Shown: positions 8,778 to 17,675, numbered from the stretch's first letter. The stretch is 64,000 bases of DNA from Rhizobium acidisoli (GCF_002531755.2 NZ_CP034999.1:62001-126000), one strand, 5' to 3'. The notes: generated by a model from the letters alone, not told the origin. Translations and numbers: made by a program.

Positions 8778-9302
8778 TTATGGAGAAGAGCTAGCGCGCT
8801 CTGCTAGAGGAGGAGACATGAGTGACCGAGCGTGCCATGTGTCATCTTGGGGATTGTAAATGCCAGGAAGGGGGTAGCAGCTATTGATCAGCAGGAAGTC
8901 TTTGATATTGAAGGTTGCAATCGGCAATTGACTCACCAGAGCCGCTGCCGCGATATGGAGGTCCTGTCCGAAGCGAATTCGTTTGGCTCCAGGATGAGAT
9001 ACCATGAGATTGCGGAGCCTGGGATCGGCAGCCAGATTCCCCCACACCTCGGCAACATCCTTTCCTGTCTCCAGGATGGGCATGCCACTTGCGACAACCC
9101 CTTGGTACCAGGATGTCAATCTAACGGCTCTGACAGGGTCGCGAGAACAAAGTTGCATTATCCCCTGTTGAAACTCGACGATTGCAGCCGCTGGGATGAC
9201 GAGGTTCGGCGCACTTTTTATGAACCGGAGTACCTGCGGATTGGGCTTAACCCTGCTGGTTTCGCTCAAAACGCATGTATCGAGTAAGTATCCGGTGGTC
9301 AT
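8778..9302 (-). CDS. PIN-domain (VapC-type) RNase toxin
   Basis: 174 residues. The PIN acidic residues appear in order: LLDTCVLSE near the N-terminus, a Glu at AIVEFQQG, QDLHIAAAAL, and a final FNIKDF. VapC toxins are Mg-dependent RNases acting on tRNA or rRNA and are neutralised by a small DNA-binding antitoxin normally encoded just upstream. No such gene precedes it on the minus strand; the only small neighbour is the divergent ORF at 9418. It may be an orphan or unusually arranged. The tail after ~150 is Pro/Ser-rich. Confidence 0.8.
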   Translation of the reverse strand: MTTGYLLDTCVLSETSRVKPNPQVLRFIKSAPNLVIPAAAIVEFQQGIMQLCSRDPVRAVRLTSWYQGVVASGMPILETGKDVAEVWGNLAADPRLRNLMVSHPGAKRIRFGQDLHIAAAALVSQLPIATFNIKDFLLINSCYPLPGIYNPQDDTWHARSLMSPPLAERASSSP

Positions 9303-9417
9303 GGAAAGCGCACTTCATTTTAAATGCGAGCAAAGTCCACAATAATGGTTAATACACGATTAACGGGCGTTATCCCCTCGGGACTGCGTTCCGTGCCGCC
9401 TCTTATGGGAGAGAGTT

Positions 9418-9642
9418 ATGAGTGAAGAAGATAGAAATCCCAGGGAGCAAGACGAGATGTCTGCCAACATCGTCACTATTCCGAAAGACGGGGAGCTAAG
9501 ACGTTTCTTTGAAAGGCTGCGCGCCGCTGGGACGCTCACGGTAAACGACGGCGGCCACGAGTTTTCGGTCAAGATTTCACGATCACAGATGACAAATGAG
9601 GCGAGAGATTTTTTGGCCCGTGGGGGACCTATATCTGAATAG
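9418..9642 (+). CDS. Small charged protein, possible antitoxin
   Basis: 74 residues, start preceded by a GGAGAG run. Strongly charged, ends in a short Gly/Pro tail, no recognised domain. Divergent from the PIN toxin with 115 bp between starts. A role as unconventional antitoxin or regulator is conceivable but there is no motif to support it. Confidence 0.35.
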   Translation: MSEEDRNPREQDEMSANIVTIPKDGELRRFFERLRAAGTLTVNDGGHEFSVKISRSQMTNEARDFLARGGPISE

Positions 9643-9703
9643 CGTCCTTCTTACCATTACGGGACCGGTACCTTTACCCGGGACGAGTGGCTACTGTTGG
9701 CGG

Positions 9704-10630
9704 TCAGACAGCAACTCGCGTCGTATCCTGAACGTCGTAGACTAGCGTTGAGAAACCTGATTTCAGTCGGTGGTCTAGCAGGGCCTTCATGATCTGTGGG
9801 CAGGTTTCCACGGTCGCTACGATCTTACCGCCTCCGTCAAACTCAATATTGAAGCCGTACTCGGCTTGATTGTCTCGCAGCCTTTGCATGAAGGCCTGGT
9901 CGCGGTAATGTCCTTTATCTTTGATCGCGCAAGCGCGCCGCAACTGAATCTTGTTGTCTCCAACGTACTCAACAAGGGGAGCAACGCTGACAAAAACCGC
10001 CAGGAAATCGCCCTCAGCCTGAAGTTCTGCGAAATCGTCCCGCTGAGTGCTCTTGTAGCGAAGGATCGATTCAAACGCCCCCTTATTTCGGACTAGGATG
10101 TTATCGCTAAAAATTATGAAGTCGAAAGTCTTCCCCAGCTCGAAGTGGGGCCGATCATCAATTGCAAGCTGCTGATCAGAGAAGAATAAATTCCTGACAG
10201 ATGTAGCTTTCTTCGTCTTCCAGCTTGGTTCTGTTTTTCTGAGTGCCCATACAACCTGTTCGCCTATAACAAATTTCGCTGCGTAGAACGCGGAATTCTG
10301 AAGATGCTTTGTCTCGGTGGCCTTCTTCCCAGGCAACTCGGCGGCGATCTCCTGCAGCAGCTGATCGGCATGCGTCTCGTCGGCAGGAATTTGGAGGGCA
10401 CTAGCTTCATTGTTTTGGGCAAGCAGGCTGTATTCAAGCACTTCCTCAATTTTGGCCACTTCAGAGACCAACGTAGCCTTCAGGGCGTCATCGACTTCAT
10501 CGCTGGTCTCGACCCATCGGCCGGAGAATTTCGGCGCGTTTGCGGCTGGCCCTGTAGGCCCTTTAATTGTCCAAAGCGTGACCTGTGCACCAGCAAGGTC
10601 AAGGGCTTTCAAATCTTGTAAAGTGGTCAT
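9704..10630 (-). CDS. kwaB: Kiwa anti-phage protein KwaB (DUF4868)
   Basis: 308 residues resembling the DUF4868 family: an N-terminal helical region with the ALDLAGAQVTLWTIK start, a central KTFDFIIFSDNILVRNKGAF segment, then a KGHYRDQ segment and a C-terminal alpha/beta part. KwaB is the DNA-associated effector half of Kiwa. It overlaps the preceding membrane-protein gene by 4 bp (ATGA), as expected for the kwaA-kwaB pair. Length matches known KwaB (about 310). The identification combines recalled family features with gene order. Confidence 0.8.
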   Translation of the reverse strand: MTTLQDLKALDLAGAQVTLWTIKGPTGPAANAPKFSGRWVETSDEVDDALKATLVSEVAKIEEVLEYSLLAQNNEASALQIPADETHADQLLQEIAAELPGKKATETKHLQNSAFYAAKFVIGEQVVWALRKTEPSWKTKKATSVRNLFFSDQQLAIDDRPHFELGKTFDFIIFSDNILVRNKGAFESILRYKSTQRDDFAELQAEGDFLAVFVSVAPLVEYVGDNKIQLRRACAIKDKGHYRDQAFMQRLRDNQAEYGFNIEFDGGGKIVATVETCPQIMKALLDHRLKSGFSTLVYDVQDTTRVAV

Positions 10631-11238
10631 GAATCGTCTGCCTTCGGCCTTTTGGATTTAATCAGCATTACATCTTGGATGGTCGCAGCATCTGCCGGCC
10701 CCGGTAGCTGCAGGTCGTCCTTCGACATTGCTCGGACGGGATATCGCTTCTCATCACCAGGGTAAGAAAGCGAGACTTCGTACAATCGCCATCCAAAAAC
10801 AGCGAGTAGGGGGTTGAGGATGAGTTGTCCGGACCTGTAAGTGATCAAAAACATCCAGCCGAGGAAGATTAGAAGACCCACGAATTTTCCAGTGTCCCTG
10901 TAGTCAAGGCTCATGAAAGAGACGACGTACGGAAGCGTGTAGCTCATCAGTTCAGCTGGGATGTATTTTGCCTCATGCACCCGAATGGGCGTTTTCGGGC
11001 GAACCGTTGAGAGCACGCCGAGTGTAATGAATACGCAAATTAGGCTCAGTACAAAGATGCTCAAAGAGAGCGAGCCATTTCGAAGTGGTAGCGCGCAGGT
11101 ATTGCCGTTCGGAGGCCAGCATATTGGAGCCCACAACACCTCATACTTAAAATCCTGGACGAGCAGGATCAGGCTCAGTGGAAAATATGAACCAATGAAT
11201 ACGACGAGTGATGCCCAGAATCGTAGTTGCAATGTCAA
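10627..11238 (-). CDS. kwaA: Kiwa anti-phage membrane protein KwaA
   Basis: 203 residues with about four hydrophobic helices (roughly residues 8-27, 55-80, 95-110 and 118-150) and a polar C-terminal tail rich in Lys/Asp. KwaA is the inner-membrane sensor of Kiwa, about 200 residues with four helices; this fits in length, topology and coupling to kwaB by overlapping start and stop. Sequence conservation in KwaA is low, so the name leans on the partner gene. Confidence 0.75.
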   Translation of the reverse strand: MTLQLRFWASLVVFIGSYFPLSLILLVQDFKYEVLWAPICWPPNGNTCALPLRNGSLSLSIFVLSLICVFITLGVLSTVRPKTPIRVHEAKYIPAELMSYTLPYVVSFMSLDYRDTGKFVGLLIFLGWMFLITYRSGQLILNPLLAVFGWRLYEVSLSYPGDEKRYPVRAMSKDDLQLPGPADAATIQDVMLIKSKRPKADDS

Positions 11239-11355
11239 GCCTCCGACGGGGAGGATGCAGCAACTGGCGACCTAATGGTAGTTGCGTATTTAACTGACCA
11301 CAGCTTTTACGGTTTCGCCGTCACTCTGGGCGCAGCACAAGCAGCACAAATAGCT

Positions 11356-11826
11356 TCAGTGCGTGTCGAAGTCGTTGTAGGGGCTGCCGCAAGCAACGCT
11401 CACGTAGATTTCCAAAAGGCATTGGCGCGGTGGGTCTGTTTCCTCGACGAAGCGAAATTCCATCGCTCGCATCCGTGCGAGCGCGTTGTTAAACGCCCCC
11501 AGAAAGTCCGAGTTGAGCATCAGATTGGCTCGTGATGTTTCGTCGCTCTTATAGGTGCTCTTCAGTATCCCGGTCGTCTCTCGCGCCAGTTTGAAGGCGA
11601 ACGGAGCGTTGTTGTGGCCAGTGCCTGTCCGAGTATGCTGGCCGTACCGACTACGGACGTTGCGGGTCCGCCCGACATAGAGGTGACGTCCGTTCTCTGA
11701 GAACATGTAGACGCCCGCGCCCTTCATCTCAGGAGGTAGGGTGCCTGTGGTGACAGGGCTCATTCCCATCAAAGCCTCGAATTTTGGATGAAGAGCTTCC
11801 GTATAGGCGCGGAACTTTTCGTGCAT
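11356..11826 (-). CDS. GIY-YIG nuclease family protein
   Basis: 156 residues. The GIY-YIG core is GVYMFSENGRHLYVGRTRNV (about residues 37-56), with the conserved Arg one turn later and a Glu in MEFRFVEE that can act as metal ligand. Stand-alone GIY-YIG proteins of this size cut or nick DNA, but substrate cannot be inferred. It lies about 120 bp upstream of kwaA on the same strand and could be part of the same defence transcript. Confidence 0.75.
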   Translation of the reverse strand: MHEKFRAYTEALHPKFEALMGMSPVTTGTLPPEMKGAGVYMFSENGRHLYVGRTRNVRSRYGQHTRTGTGHNNAPFAFKLARETTGILKSTYKSDETSRANLMLNSDFLGAFNNALARMRAMEFRFVEETDPPRQCLLEIYVSVACGSPYNDFDTH

Positions 11827-12302
11827 GGCAAGGTCCTAGGCAAGCGATGCGCACAATGCGACGCCCACAAATCAGTTTCAAGAATGATGAGTTTTCGAGA
11901 GGTCGGCCACCGGCATCAAGACGCCGGGCCCGCCAATTATTGGCGGCCAAGTCGCTCACGGACAGCGATAACGGCACTTTTGACCACAGATACGTGTCGT
12001 AGGGACAAACCTTACGGCCCGCACCACATGCGGCCATAGCATCTGTTAACAGGGACAAGGCCTGCGGCACCAGAAGCGGCGCATCCGCACCCACTATCGT
12101 GCGGAGGGCCACAGTCCGTTAACAATTCACAGGTTTCAGGGTGCATCAGCAACAACAAAAATCGACCGCAAGCTCGATGGGGGGCCACGCGGATTGGGGT
12201 GCTCACTGAGCGCCGAGGTTCTAGGCCTCAACTGTACCGCCCCCACCGAACTTCGGAGCTGTCGATCCTGTTCAAGACGTTCATTCAGAACCCTACTCGG
12301 TT
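11827..12302. other. Non-coding stretch upstream of the peptide-export operon
   Basis: No ORF here has convincing coding character; overlapping small frames on both strands are compositional. The stretch has several short imperfect inverted repeats around 12000-12120 but no recognisable RNA. It ends at the TGT-N10-ACA site that begins the promoter region of the next operon. Confidence 0.4.
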
Positions 12303-12318
12303 TGTCGTGCTTGCGACA
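12303..12318. promoter_or_regulatory. NifA upstream activating sequence (TGT-N10-ACA)
   Basis: TGT at 12303-12305 and ACA at 12316-12318 with exactly 10 bp between, the NifA enhancer consensus. It lies 94 bp upstream of the -24/-12-like element at 12412, within the usual 80-150 bp range. The motif is short and could occur by chance; the paired layout raises confidence. Confidence 0.5.
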
Positions 12319-12411
12319 GCGTGATGTGCGTTTTGGCACGTTTCGGCGCTCTAGGGCAGCCATTGAATAACATTCAGAACAGTTTTCTGATGCTTTTCGC
12401 TCTTTCTGCAT

Positions 12412-12427
12412 TGGCACGAATCTTGAA
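12412..12427 (+). promoter_or_regulatory. Sigma-54 (-24/-12)-like promoter
   Basis: TGGCACG, 4 bp, TTGAA. The -24 half is a full consensus match; the -12 half is TTGAA where TTGCA is expected, so the invariant GC is lost. The relic nifH promoter at 18768-18783 has the same TTGAA variant. About 80 bp upstream of the peptide start codon. Confidence 0.45.
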
Positions 12428-12505
12428 CCTTTTTGTTGCGCGCCGATAGGAGCTCCCAACGGGGGCCTTGGCATCTTCTCAATCCAGCTCTGAACGGAGA
12501 CACCA

Positions 12506-12631
12506 ATGATGAACAACATGGCGGCCTATCGTGTAACTGAATTAACCCCTCAAGAAGCAGCTGAAACCTCCGGAGGTTTGTATTTTTGGGTTTACTTGTT
12601 TTTGCGACGTTACGGGCACTTGTTTGGTTGA
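12506..12631 (+). CDS. Double-glycine leader peptide precursor (bacteriocin-like)
   Basis: A 41-codon gene, start ATGATG at 12506 with GGAGA about 8 bp upstream. The first 24 residues form a double-glycine leader: hydrophilic, with ELTPQEAAETSGG as the processing end. Cleavage after GG would release a 17-residue mature peptide LYFWVYLFLRRYGHLFG, aromatic, hydrophobic and cationic. Twenty-one bases downstream begins an HlyD adaptor gene, followed by an ABC exporter with an N-terminal C39 peptidase, which is exactly the machinery that removes such leaders. It could be a class II microcin-like toxin or a signalling peptide. No immunity gene is recognised. Confidence 0.75.
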   Translation: MMNNMAAYRVTELTPQEAAETSGGLYFWVYLFLRRYGHLFG

Positions 12632-12652
12632 TACAAAGCGAGCTGGCTCTCG

Positions 12653-13834
12653 ATGGCTCCTAATGACTACAGACTAGCAGTTCCCCTTTCTGCTGAAACG
12701 GCCAGCTGCACCGCAGAAAGCATACTGTCGCGACGATCAGGACGATCCCTGAGCATTTATAGGGCGATCTTGCTCTTCGTCGTCGCGGCATTTGGCTCAC
12801 TGCCACTCGTCACCATACCGGTCTCCATGCAGAGTGCCGGTACTATTCGCCCGATCGTGGAGAAGACGCCCCTGATAGCGCCCGTCTCCGGACGCATCTC
12901 CCGTGTCCTTGCCTTTGAGAACGATGTCGTTGCTAAGGGGAAGGAAATAATCGCCTTTGACGATCATGTAATCGAGGAAAAGCTCAGCGGCGTTTTAGCC
13001 GACATTCATGCCAAGAGCGATCTTGCCCATGACTTCCAAACGCTGATTTCTTCCGGCGCAAGGATCAGCGTCTCGTCCCCCCTCCAAACCGAATCCGCGA
13101 CGGCTGAAAGGGTGCATTTTCTCAACTTGCTGCGCGAGAACCAATATGCGCGCAGTAACGCCGCGGCGGAACTCGACCGCGCAAAGCGACTTGTCTCGGC
13201 TGCTGCGGCGCCGGCGAAGGCCGTTGACGAGAAGGCTTTCGCTCTCCAAAATATCGAGGTCCAAGGGGAGATCCTCGTGCGACGCAAAACCGCTGATTGG
13301 AACCAGAAGCTCCTTGATGCTAACCTGCGCTTAAAGGAACTCACGGCCACCTTGCATCAGCTCGAGCACGAACGGGACCTGCACCGCATCCGCGCCCCAG
13401 TATCGGGTGCTCTCGAGCAGTTCTCCGGCCTCGCGCACGGAAGCTACGTTCAGATCGGGCAAACCGTTGGTTGGATCTCGCCGAACGACGATCTGGTGGC
13501 GGAAATCTACGTCTCCCCCAACGACATTGGCTTTGTGCAGGCTGGTCAGCCGGTGCGGCTCCAAGTGGATGCCTTTAACTACAACCAATGGGGTGTCATC
13601 AAAGCAAGGGTGCTCGAGGTGGCGCAGGACTTCACTCTGCATGACGGGACCCCGGTCTTCAAGGTCCAGTGCGCGCTCTCTCGCAGCGATCTCGCGCTAA
13701 AGAGCGGGGCCATCGGCCACCTGAAGAAAGGCATGACCGTGCGGGCTCGCTTTCTGTTGGCCAATCGCACTCTCCTGCAACTGCTCTACGACGGGGCAGA
13801 CGATTGGCTCAACCCGATGCTGGCGGGGCGCTAA
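12653..13834 (+). CDS. HlyD-family periplasmic adaptor of peptide exporter
   Basis: 393 residues, start ATG 21 bp after the peptide stop. One N-terminal transmembrane helix (about residues 38-60), then a biotinyl-lipoyl half (APVSGRIS, near 80), a long coiled-coil hairpin (about 115-235), the second lipoyl half (IRAPVSGALEQ) and a beta-barrel domain (DLVAEIYVSPNDIGFV, about 280-330). It would bridge the inner-membrane ABC exporter to an outer-membrane channel such as TolC, forming a type I export path for the GG peptide. Intact. Confidence 0.88.
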   Translation: MAPNDYRLAVPLSAETASCTAESILSRRSGRSLSIYRAILLFVVAAFGSLPLVTIPVSMQSAGTIRPIVEKTPLIAPVSGRISRVLAFENDVVAKGKEIIAFDDHVIEEKLSGVLADIHAKSDLAHDFQTLISSGARISVSSPLQTESATAERVHFLNLLRENQYARSNAAAELDRAKRLVSAAAAPAKAVDEKAFALQNIEVQGEILVRRKTADWNQKLLDANLRLKELTATLHQLEHERDLHRIRAPVSGALEQFSGLAHGSYVQIGQTVGWISPNDDLVAEIYVSPNDIGFVQAGQPVRLQVDAFNYNQWGVIKARVLEVAQDFTLHDGTPVFKVQCALSRSDLALKSGAIGHLKKGMTVRARFLLANRTLLQLLYDGADDWLNPMLAGR

Positions 13835-13861
13835 TATTGTCCCAACAGTCAGCGAGCCTCC

Positions 13862-16009
13862 ATGTCGAGTAAGGCCATTAAGTTCAAGCAGCGTGACATC
13901 ACGGATTGCGGCGCCGCCAGCCTTGCTTCTGTCGCAGCCTTCTACGGCTACAAGTTGCCATTGGCGCGCATCCGCCAGTATGCGTCGACCGACCGCTCCG
14001 GTACGAGCGTGCTGGGGCTCACGGAGGCGGCGCAGAAGCTGGGCTTCATCGCGAAAGGCGTCAAAGGTGGCTTCGACAGCCTGTACAAGATCCCTAAGCC
14101 CGCTATCGCGCACGTCGTCAAGGAGGGCCTGCACCATTTCGTAGTGGTCCATGCGATCGACGCCAAGTGGGTTATCGTCATGGACCCGGCCTTTGGCCAA
14201 ATCTGCAAAGTGCCGCATCAGGAATTCATGGAGCAATGGACCGGCGTCCTGGTTCTGCTGGTTCCGGCAGACACATTCAATCGCCGAGACGAGACCACGT
14301 CGCCCCTCGCCCGATTCGCCCGCCTACTCGCGCCACACCGCACGGTGATGGCGCAGGCTCTCGCCGGCGCGCTGGTGACGACCGTCCTCAGTCTCTCGAC
14401 GGCGATCTACGTTCAGAAGATCGTTGATCACGTGATCCCAGCGGGAAACCGCAACCTGCTCAACTTGATGAGCATCGCAATGCTGCTGATCCTAGTGATA
14501 CAGATCCTGATCAACCTCCTAAGAGGCCGACTCGTCCTGCAGACGGGGCAGAAGATCGACGTCTGCTTGATCCTCGGCTATTACAATCACATCCTGGCCC
14601 TGCCCCAGAAGTTCTTCGACAGCATGCGCATGGGAGAAATCGTGTCGCGCATGAACGACGCTGTGAAAATCAGGAGCTTCCTGAACGACGTTTCGATAAA
14701 TATGTTTGTTGACGTTTTAATGATACTGTTCTCGTTCGGGATGATGTTCATCTATTCTTGGGATATTGCTTTGATCGTGGCGCTCGCCATTCCAATGTAC
14801 ATCCTGGCATATTGGGCCATCAATCGGATGAACAGAAATCTCCAACGTGTCATCATGGAAAATGACGCCAAACTCGAGGCGCAACTGGTAGAATCACTCG
14901 GAGCCGTCTTCACCATTAAGACTTCCGGCGTCGAGAGCTTCGCAAACTTCAAAATGGAGACCCGCTTCGTAAAGATGCTGCATTCCGTTTACAGCTCCGG
15001 GCTGATCTTAATCTGCGGCGACAACGCCTCGACGTTCCTGTCGGTCCTGTTCACCATCGTGCTGATGTGGTTTGGAACCACGCTTGCGCTCGAACAGGCC
15101 GTCACGCCCGGCGAATTGCTGTCCTGCTATACGTTGCTTGGCTATATCACCCGGCCGGTCGCCCGCCTGATCCAGACCAACCGGATCGTTCAAGACGCGT
15201 TTATCGCGGCGGATAGACTTTTCGAGATCTTTGAACTGGAGTCGGCAAGCAGCAGCGGCATCGATGCCACGAAGACCGATCTCGGAGATATTCGCCTGGA
15301 GAACGTCACGTTCCGCTATGGCGCGCAGGCGGAGGTTTTCAGCGATCTAAGCGTCTCCTTTCGCCAAGGAGAGTTGACGGCCGTCGTGGGTGAGAGCGGC
15401 TCGGGCAAAAGCACCCTTGCGGCTCTGCTGCAGAATGTCTACCAGCTTGAGGATGGATGCATTCGGATCGGCCAATATGCCCTCCAGGACCTCTCGAGCG
15501 CATCACTGCACAAGGTCATGGCTGCAGTACCGCAATCGATAGACGTCTTCTCCGGTTCCGTGATCGAGAACATCGCCCTGGGCGAGTTCGAACCGGAGTT
15601 CGATAAGATCGTACGTATCTGTGATCGAATAGGACTGCGGGAGTGCATCGAGCGCTGGCCCGGGCGGTTCCAGGCCCATCTGGGCGAGAACGGGGTTCGC
15701 CTCTCCGGAGGCGAGAAGCAGCGCCTCGCATTGGCTCGGGCCCTGTACCGGGATCCCGACGTTCTAATCCTTGACGAAGCGACCTCCTCCCTGGACTCGG
15801 CAGCCGAAGAATTTGTGCTGCGGGTTGTTGAGGATCTGTCTCGCGCTGGGAAGACCATCATAGTCATCACTCATCGGTTGAGGACCGTTCGTGGGGCGGA
15901 CAATATTGTGGTCTTGGACAAGGGGCGGGTCATCGAGGAGGGAAAGCACGCTGACCTGCTGAAAACTGATGGTCCTTACGCTCGATTGTGGCGGGCGCAA
16001 AGGTCTTGA
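13862..16009 (+). CDS. C39 peptidase-containing ABC exporter
   Basis: 715 residues. The N-terminal C39 domain has the oxyanion Gln10, catalytic Cys16 in ITDCGAAS, the His in HHFVVVHA and the Asp in DPAFG, so it should be active on GG leaders. A six-helix membrane domain (about 155-440) follows, then the ATPase with Walker A GESGSGKST, signature LSGGEKQR, Walker B VLILDEAT and a switch His in ITHR. It cleaves and exports the peptide made from the gene at 12506, with the HlyD adaptor between them. Gap to the adaptor is 27 bp. Intact; ends 16 bp before IS3 debris. Confidence 0.92.
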   Translation: MSSKAIKFKQRDITDCGAASLASVAAFYGYKLPLARIRQYASTDRSGTSVLGLTEAAQKLGFIAKGVKGGFDSLYKIPKPAIAHVVKEGLHHFVVVHAIDAKWVIVMDPAFGQICKVPHQEFMEQWTGVLVLLVPADTFNRRDETTSPLARFARLLAPHRTVMAQALAGALVTTVLSLSTAIYVQKIVDHVIPAGNRNLLNLMSIAMLLILVIQILINLLRGRLVLQTGQKIDVCLILGYYNHILALPQKFFDSMRMGEIVSRMNDAVKIRSFLNDVSINMFVDVLMILFSFGMMFIYSWDIALIVALAIPMYILAYWAINRMNRNLQRVIMENDAKLEAQLVESLGAVFTIKTSGVESFANFKMETRFVKMLHSVYSSGLILICGDNASTFLSVLFTIVLMWFGTTLALEQAVTPGELLSCYTLLGYITRPVARLIQTNRIVQDAFIAADRLFEIFELESASSSGIDATKTDLGDIRLENVTFRYGAQAEVFSDLSVSFRQGELTAVVGESGSGKSTLAALLQNVYQLEDGCIRIGQYALQDLSSASLHKVMAAVPQSIDVFSGSVIENIALGEFEPEFDKIVRICDRIGLRECIERWPGRFQAHLGENGVRLSGGEKQRLALARALYRDPDVLILDEATSSLDSAAEEFVLRVVEDLSRAGKTIIVITHRLRTVRGADNIVVLDKGRVIEEGKHADLLKTDGPYARLWRAQRS

Positions 16010-16044
16010 TCCGTGTAGGCCATGTCGGCTCGAAGCTGGGATTT

Positions 16045-16640
16045 TGTCCAAGTTGAAAAACGGTTGCGAACGTCATGGTTTATCGGCGACTGTTCGTCTG
16101 CTTCGGCGGGAGGGAGAGCCGCCTGGGGTCAACCGCATCTACCCTCTCTATTGCGAAGAAGGACTTTTCGTTCGCAACCGGAAAGCCAGGCGGCATGCTG
16201 TCGGCGCGCGCGCCCCGGTCCTGGTCGAAGCGAAAGCCGATGCCCGCTGGTAGCTGGATTTCGTTCACGACCAGTTCGCTTGCGGAAGGCGGTTTCGCGT
16301 GCTCAACATCGTCGACGATGTGACACGCGAATGCCTGGCGGCGATCCCGGACACCTCGATCTTGCGTCGTCGCGTCGCTCGAGAGCTGACGACCCTCATC
16401 GAACGACGCGGCAAACTCGCAATGATTTCTCGGACAAGACCTCGAATGCCACCCTTGCCCGGTCGAAAGATCATAAGGTCGAGTGGCACGACATCACGCC
16501 GGGAAGCCGATGCAAAACGCTTATATCGAGAGCTTCAACGGCAGATGCGCGACGAGCTGGTCAACCAAAGCCTCTTCCTCGTCCGCCAAATGCCCGAAGC
16601 GCCATTGCCGAATGGGCTGAGCAGCCAATACACGTCGCTT
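16045..16640 (+). pseudogene. IS3-family transposase OrfB relic
   Basis: Pieces of an IS3-family (IS407/IS2-like) OrfB integrase are spread over several frames: LLRREGEP then VNRIYPLYCEEGL, LVEAKADARW, FVHDQFACG, the rve core VLNIVDDVTRECLA, VEWHDITPG, and IESFNGR followed by MRDEL. At least three frameshifts and no matching ends remain. It abuts the ABC exporter stop and the IS5-family element lies 100 bp further, so this is a site of repeated insertion. Confidence 0.8.
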
Positions 16641-16745
16641 GATCCGTGCTTGTAAGATACGCCGGAGCCAAGAGGAGCCGTAACGAGTAGTGAACGCACT
16701 GTCATGCGGGCTCCTCCATGTCGCCCCCCGCGCCAATAGCTGTAA

Positions 16746-17675
16746 GAGCCCGATTCAAAAGTTCATTCGTATATCCAATATCTTGCGATGCGCCTTGTGA
16801 GCATTCGGATTGAAGCGATTTGCGCCCACGCGGTTGCGCTTTCGATCGATTTCTCCCAATCCTTGGCGAGACGGCGGCAGCGTCCAAGCCAGGCGAAAGT
16901 CCTTTCCACCACCCATCTCTTGGGCAGGACGACGAAGCCCTTGGCTTGATCCGAACGCTTGATGATTTCGATCGTCCAGTCACCATGGCCGCACATTGCT
17001 TGCCTCAACTTGCTGCCGGCGTAGCCACCATCGGCAAAGATGTGGCGCAGCCAGGGAAAACGGCGGCGGATCGCCTTGAGAACATGGGGAGCGCCGTCAC
17101 GATCCTGTATGTCAGCAGCATGGATGAACACGAAGATCAGAAATCCAAGCGTATCGGTGACAATGTGACGCTTGCGGCCTTTAATCTTCTTGCCTGCATC
17201 ATAGCCGGATATTCCGCCACTTTCCGTGGTCTTGACGCTTTGGCTGTCGATGATCCCTGCCGTGGGGTGCGCCTCGCGTCCCTCGATTTCCCGCGCCGCC
17301 ATCACCAGAAGCTGGTTGATGCTCTGCCACAGTCCGATCGCGCGCCAAGCATAAAAATAACCGCGCACCGTCGAAACCGGCGGAAAATCGCCCGGCAGCA
17401 TGCGCCATTGGCAGCCGCTCGAGGCGATATAGAGGATCGCCTCCACGACCGAGCGCATATTCGTCGTCCGACGCCGCCCGCCACGACGCGCTGGCGGGAT
17501 CAGCGGTTTGATCAACGCCCATTCCCGGTCCTTCAAATCACTTGGAAAACGAAGCGCGTCTCGGTTATGCTCACGGCGAGCGATAGCAGTCCAGCTCATC
17601 GAAACCCCATTTGATTTAGCACCAATAGGGAATCACAACTGCCTGTTATCGCTCAACTTCTTTTAAATCGGGCTC
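16746..17675. mobile_element. IS5-family (IS1031-type) insertion sequence
   Basis: A 930-bp element with imperfect terminal inverted repeats: GAGCCCGATTCAAAAG at the left end and the complement of CTTTTAAATCGGGCTC at the right, one mismatch. It is flanked by TAA on both sides (16743-16745 and 17676-17678), a 3-bp target duplication of the TNA type used by the IS1031 group. It holds one full-length transposase and looks intact and recently inserted. Confidence 0.85.
16763..17599 (-). CDS. IS5-family transposase
   Basis: 278 residues, the full length for IS1031-type DDE transposases. N-terminal DUF4096-type region (KPLIPPARRGGRRRT), then a DDE core: IIDSQSVKTTE (first Asp), FADGGYAGSK (second Asp) and the C-terminal RWVVERTFAWL with the catalytic Glu. 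No frameshift. It occupies nearly the whole element between the inverted repeats. Confidence 0.93.
   Translation of the reverse strand: MSWTAIARREHNRDALRFPSDLKDREWALIKPLIPPARRGGRRRTTNMRSVVEAILYIASSGCQWRMLPGDFPPVSTVRGYFYAWRAIGLWQSINQLLVMAAREIEGREAHPTAGIIDSQSVKTTESGGISGYDAGKKIKGRKRHIVTDTLGFLIFVFIHAADIQDRDGAPHVLKAIRRRFPWLRHIFADGGYAGSKLRQAMCGHGDWTIEIIKRSDQAKGFVVLPKRWVVERTFAWLGRCRRLAKDWEKSIESATAWAQIASIRMLTRRIARYWIYE

Noticed and set aside
12331..12349. Second TGGCACG near 12334 as an alternative sigma-54 promoter
   Set aside because: The -12 half at the correct spacing reads GGCGC, which does not match TTGCA; the element at 12412 fits better.
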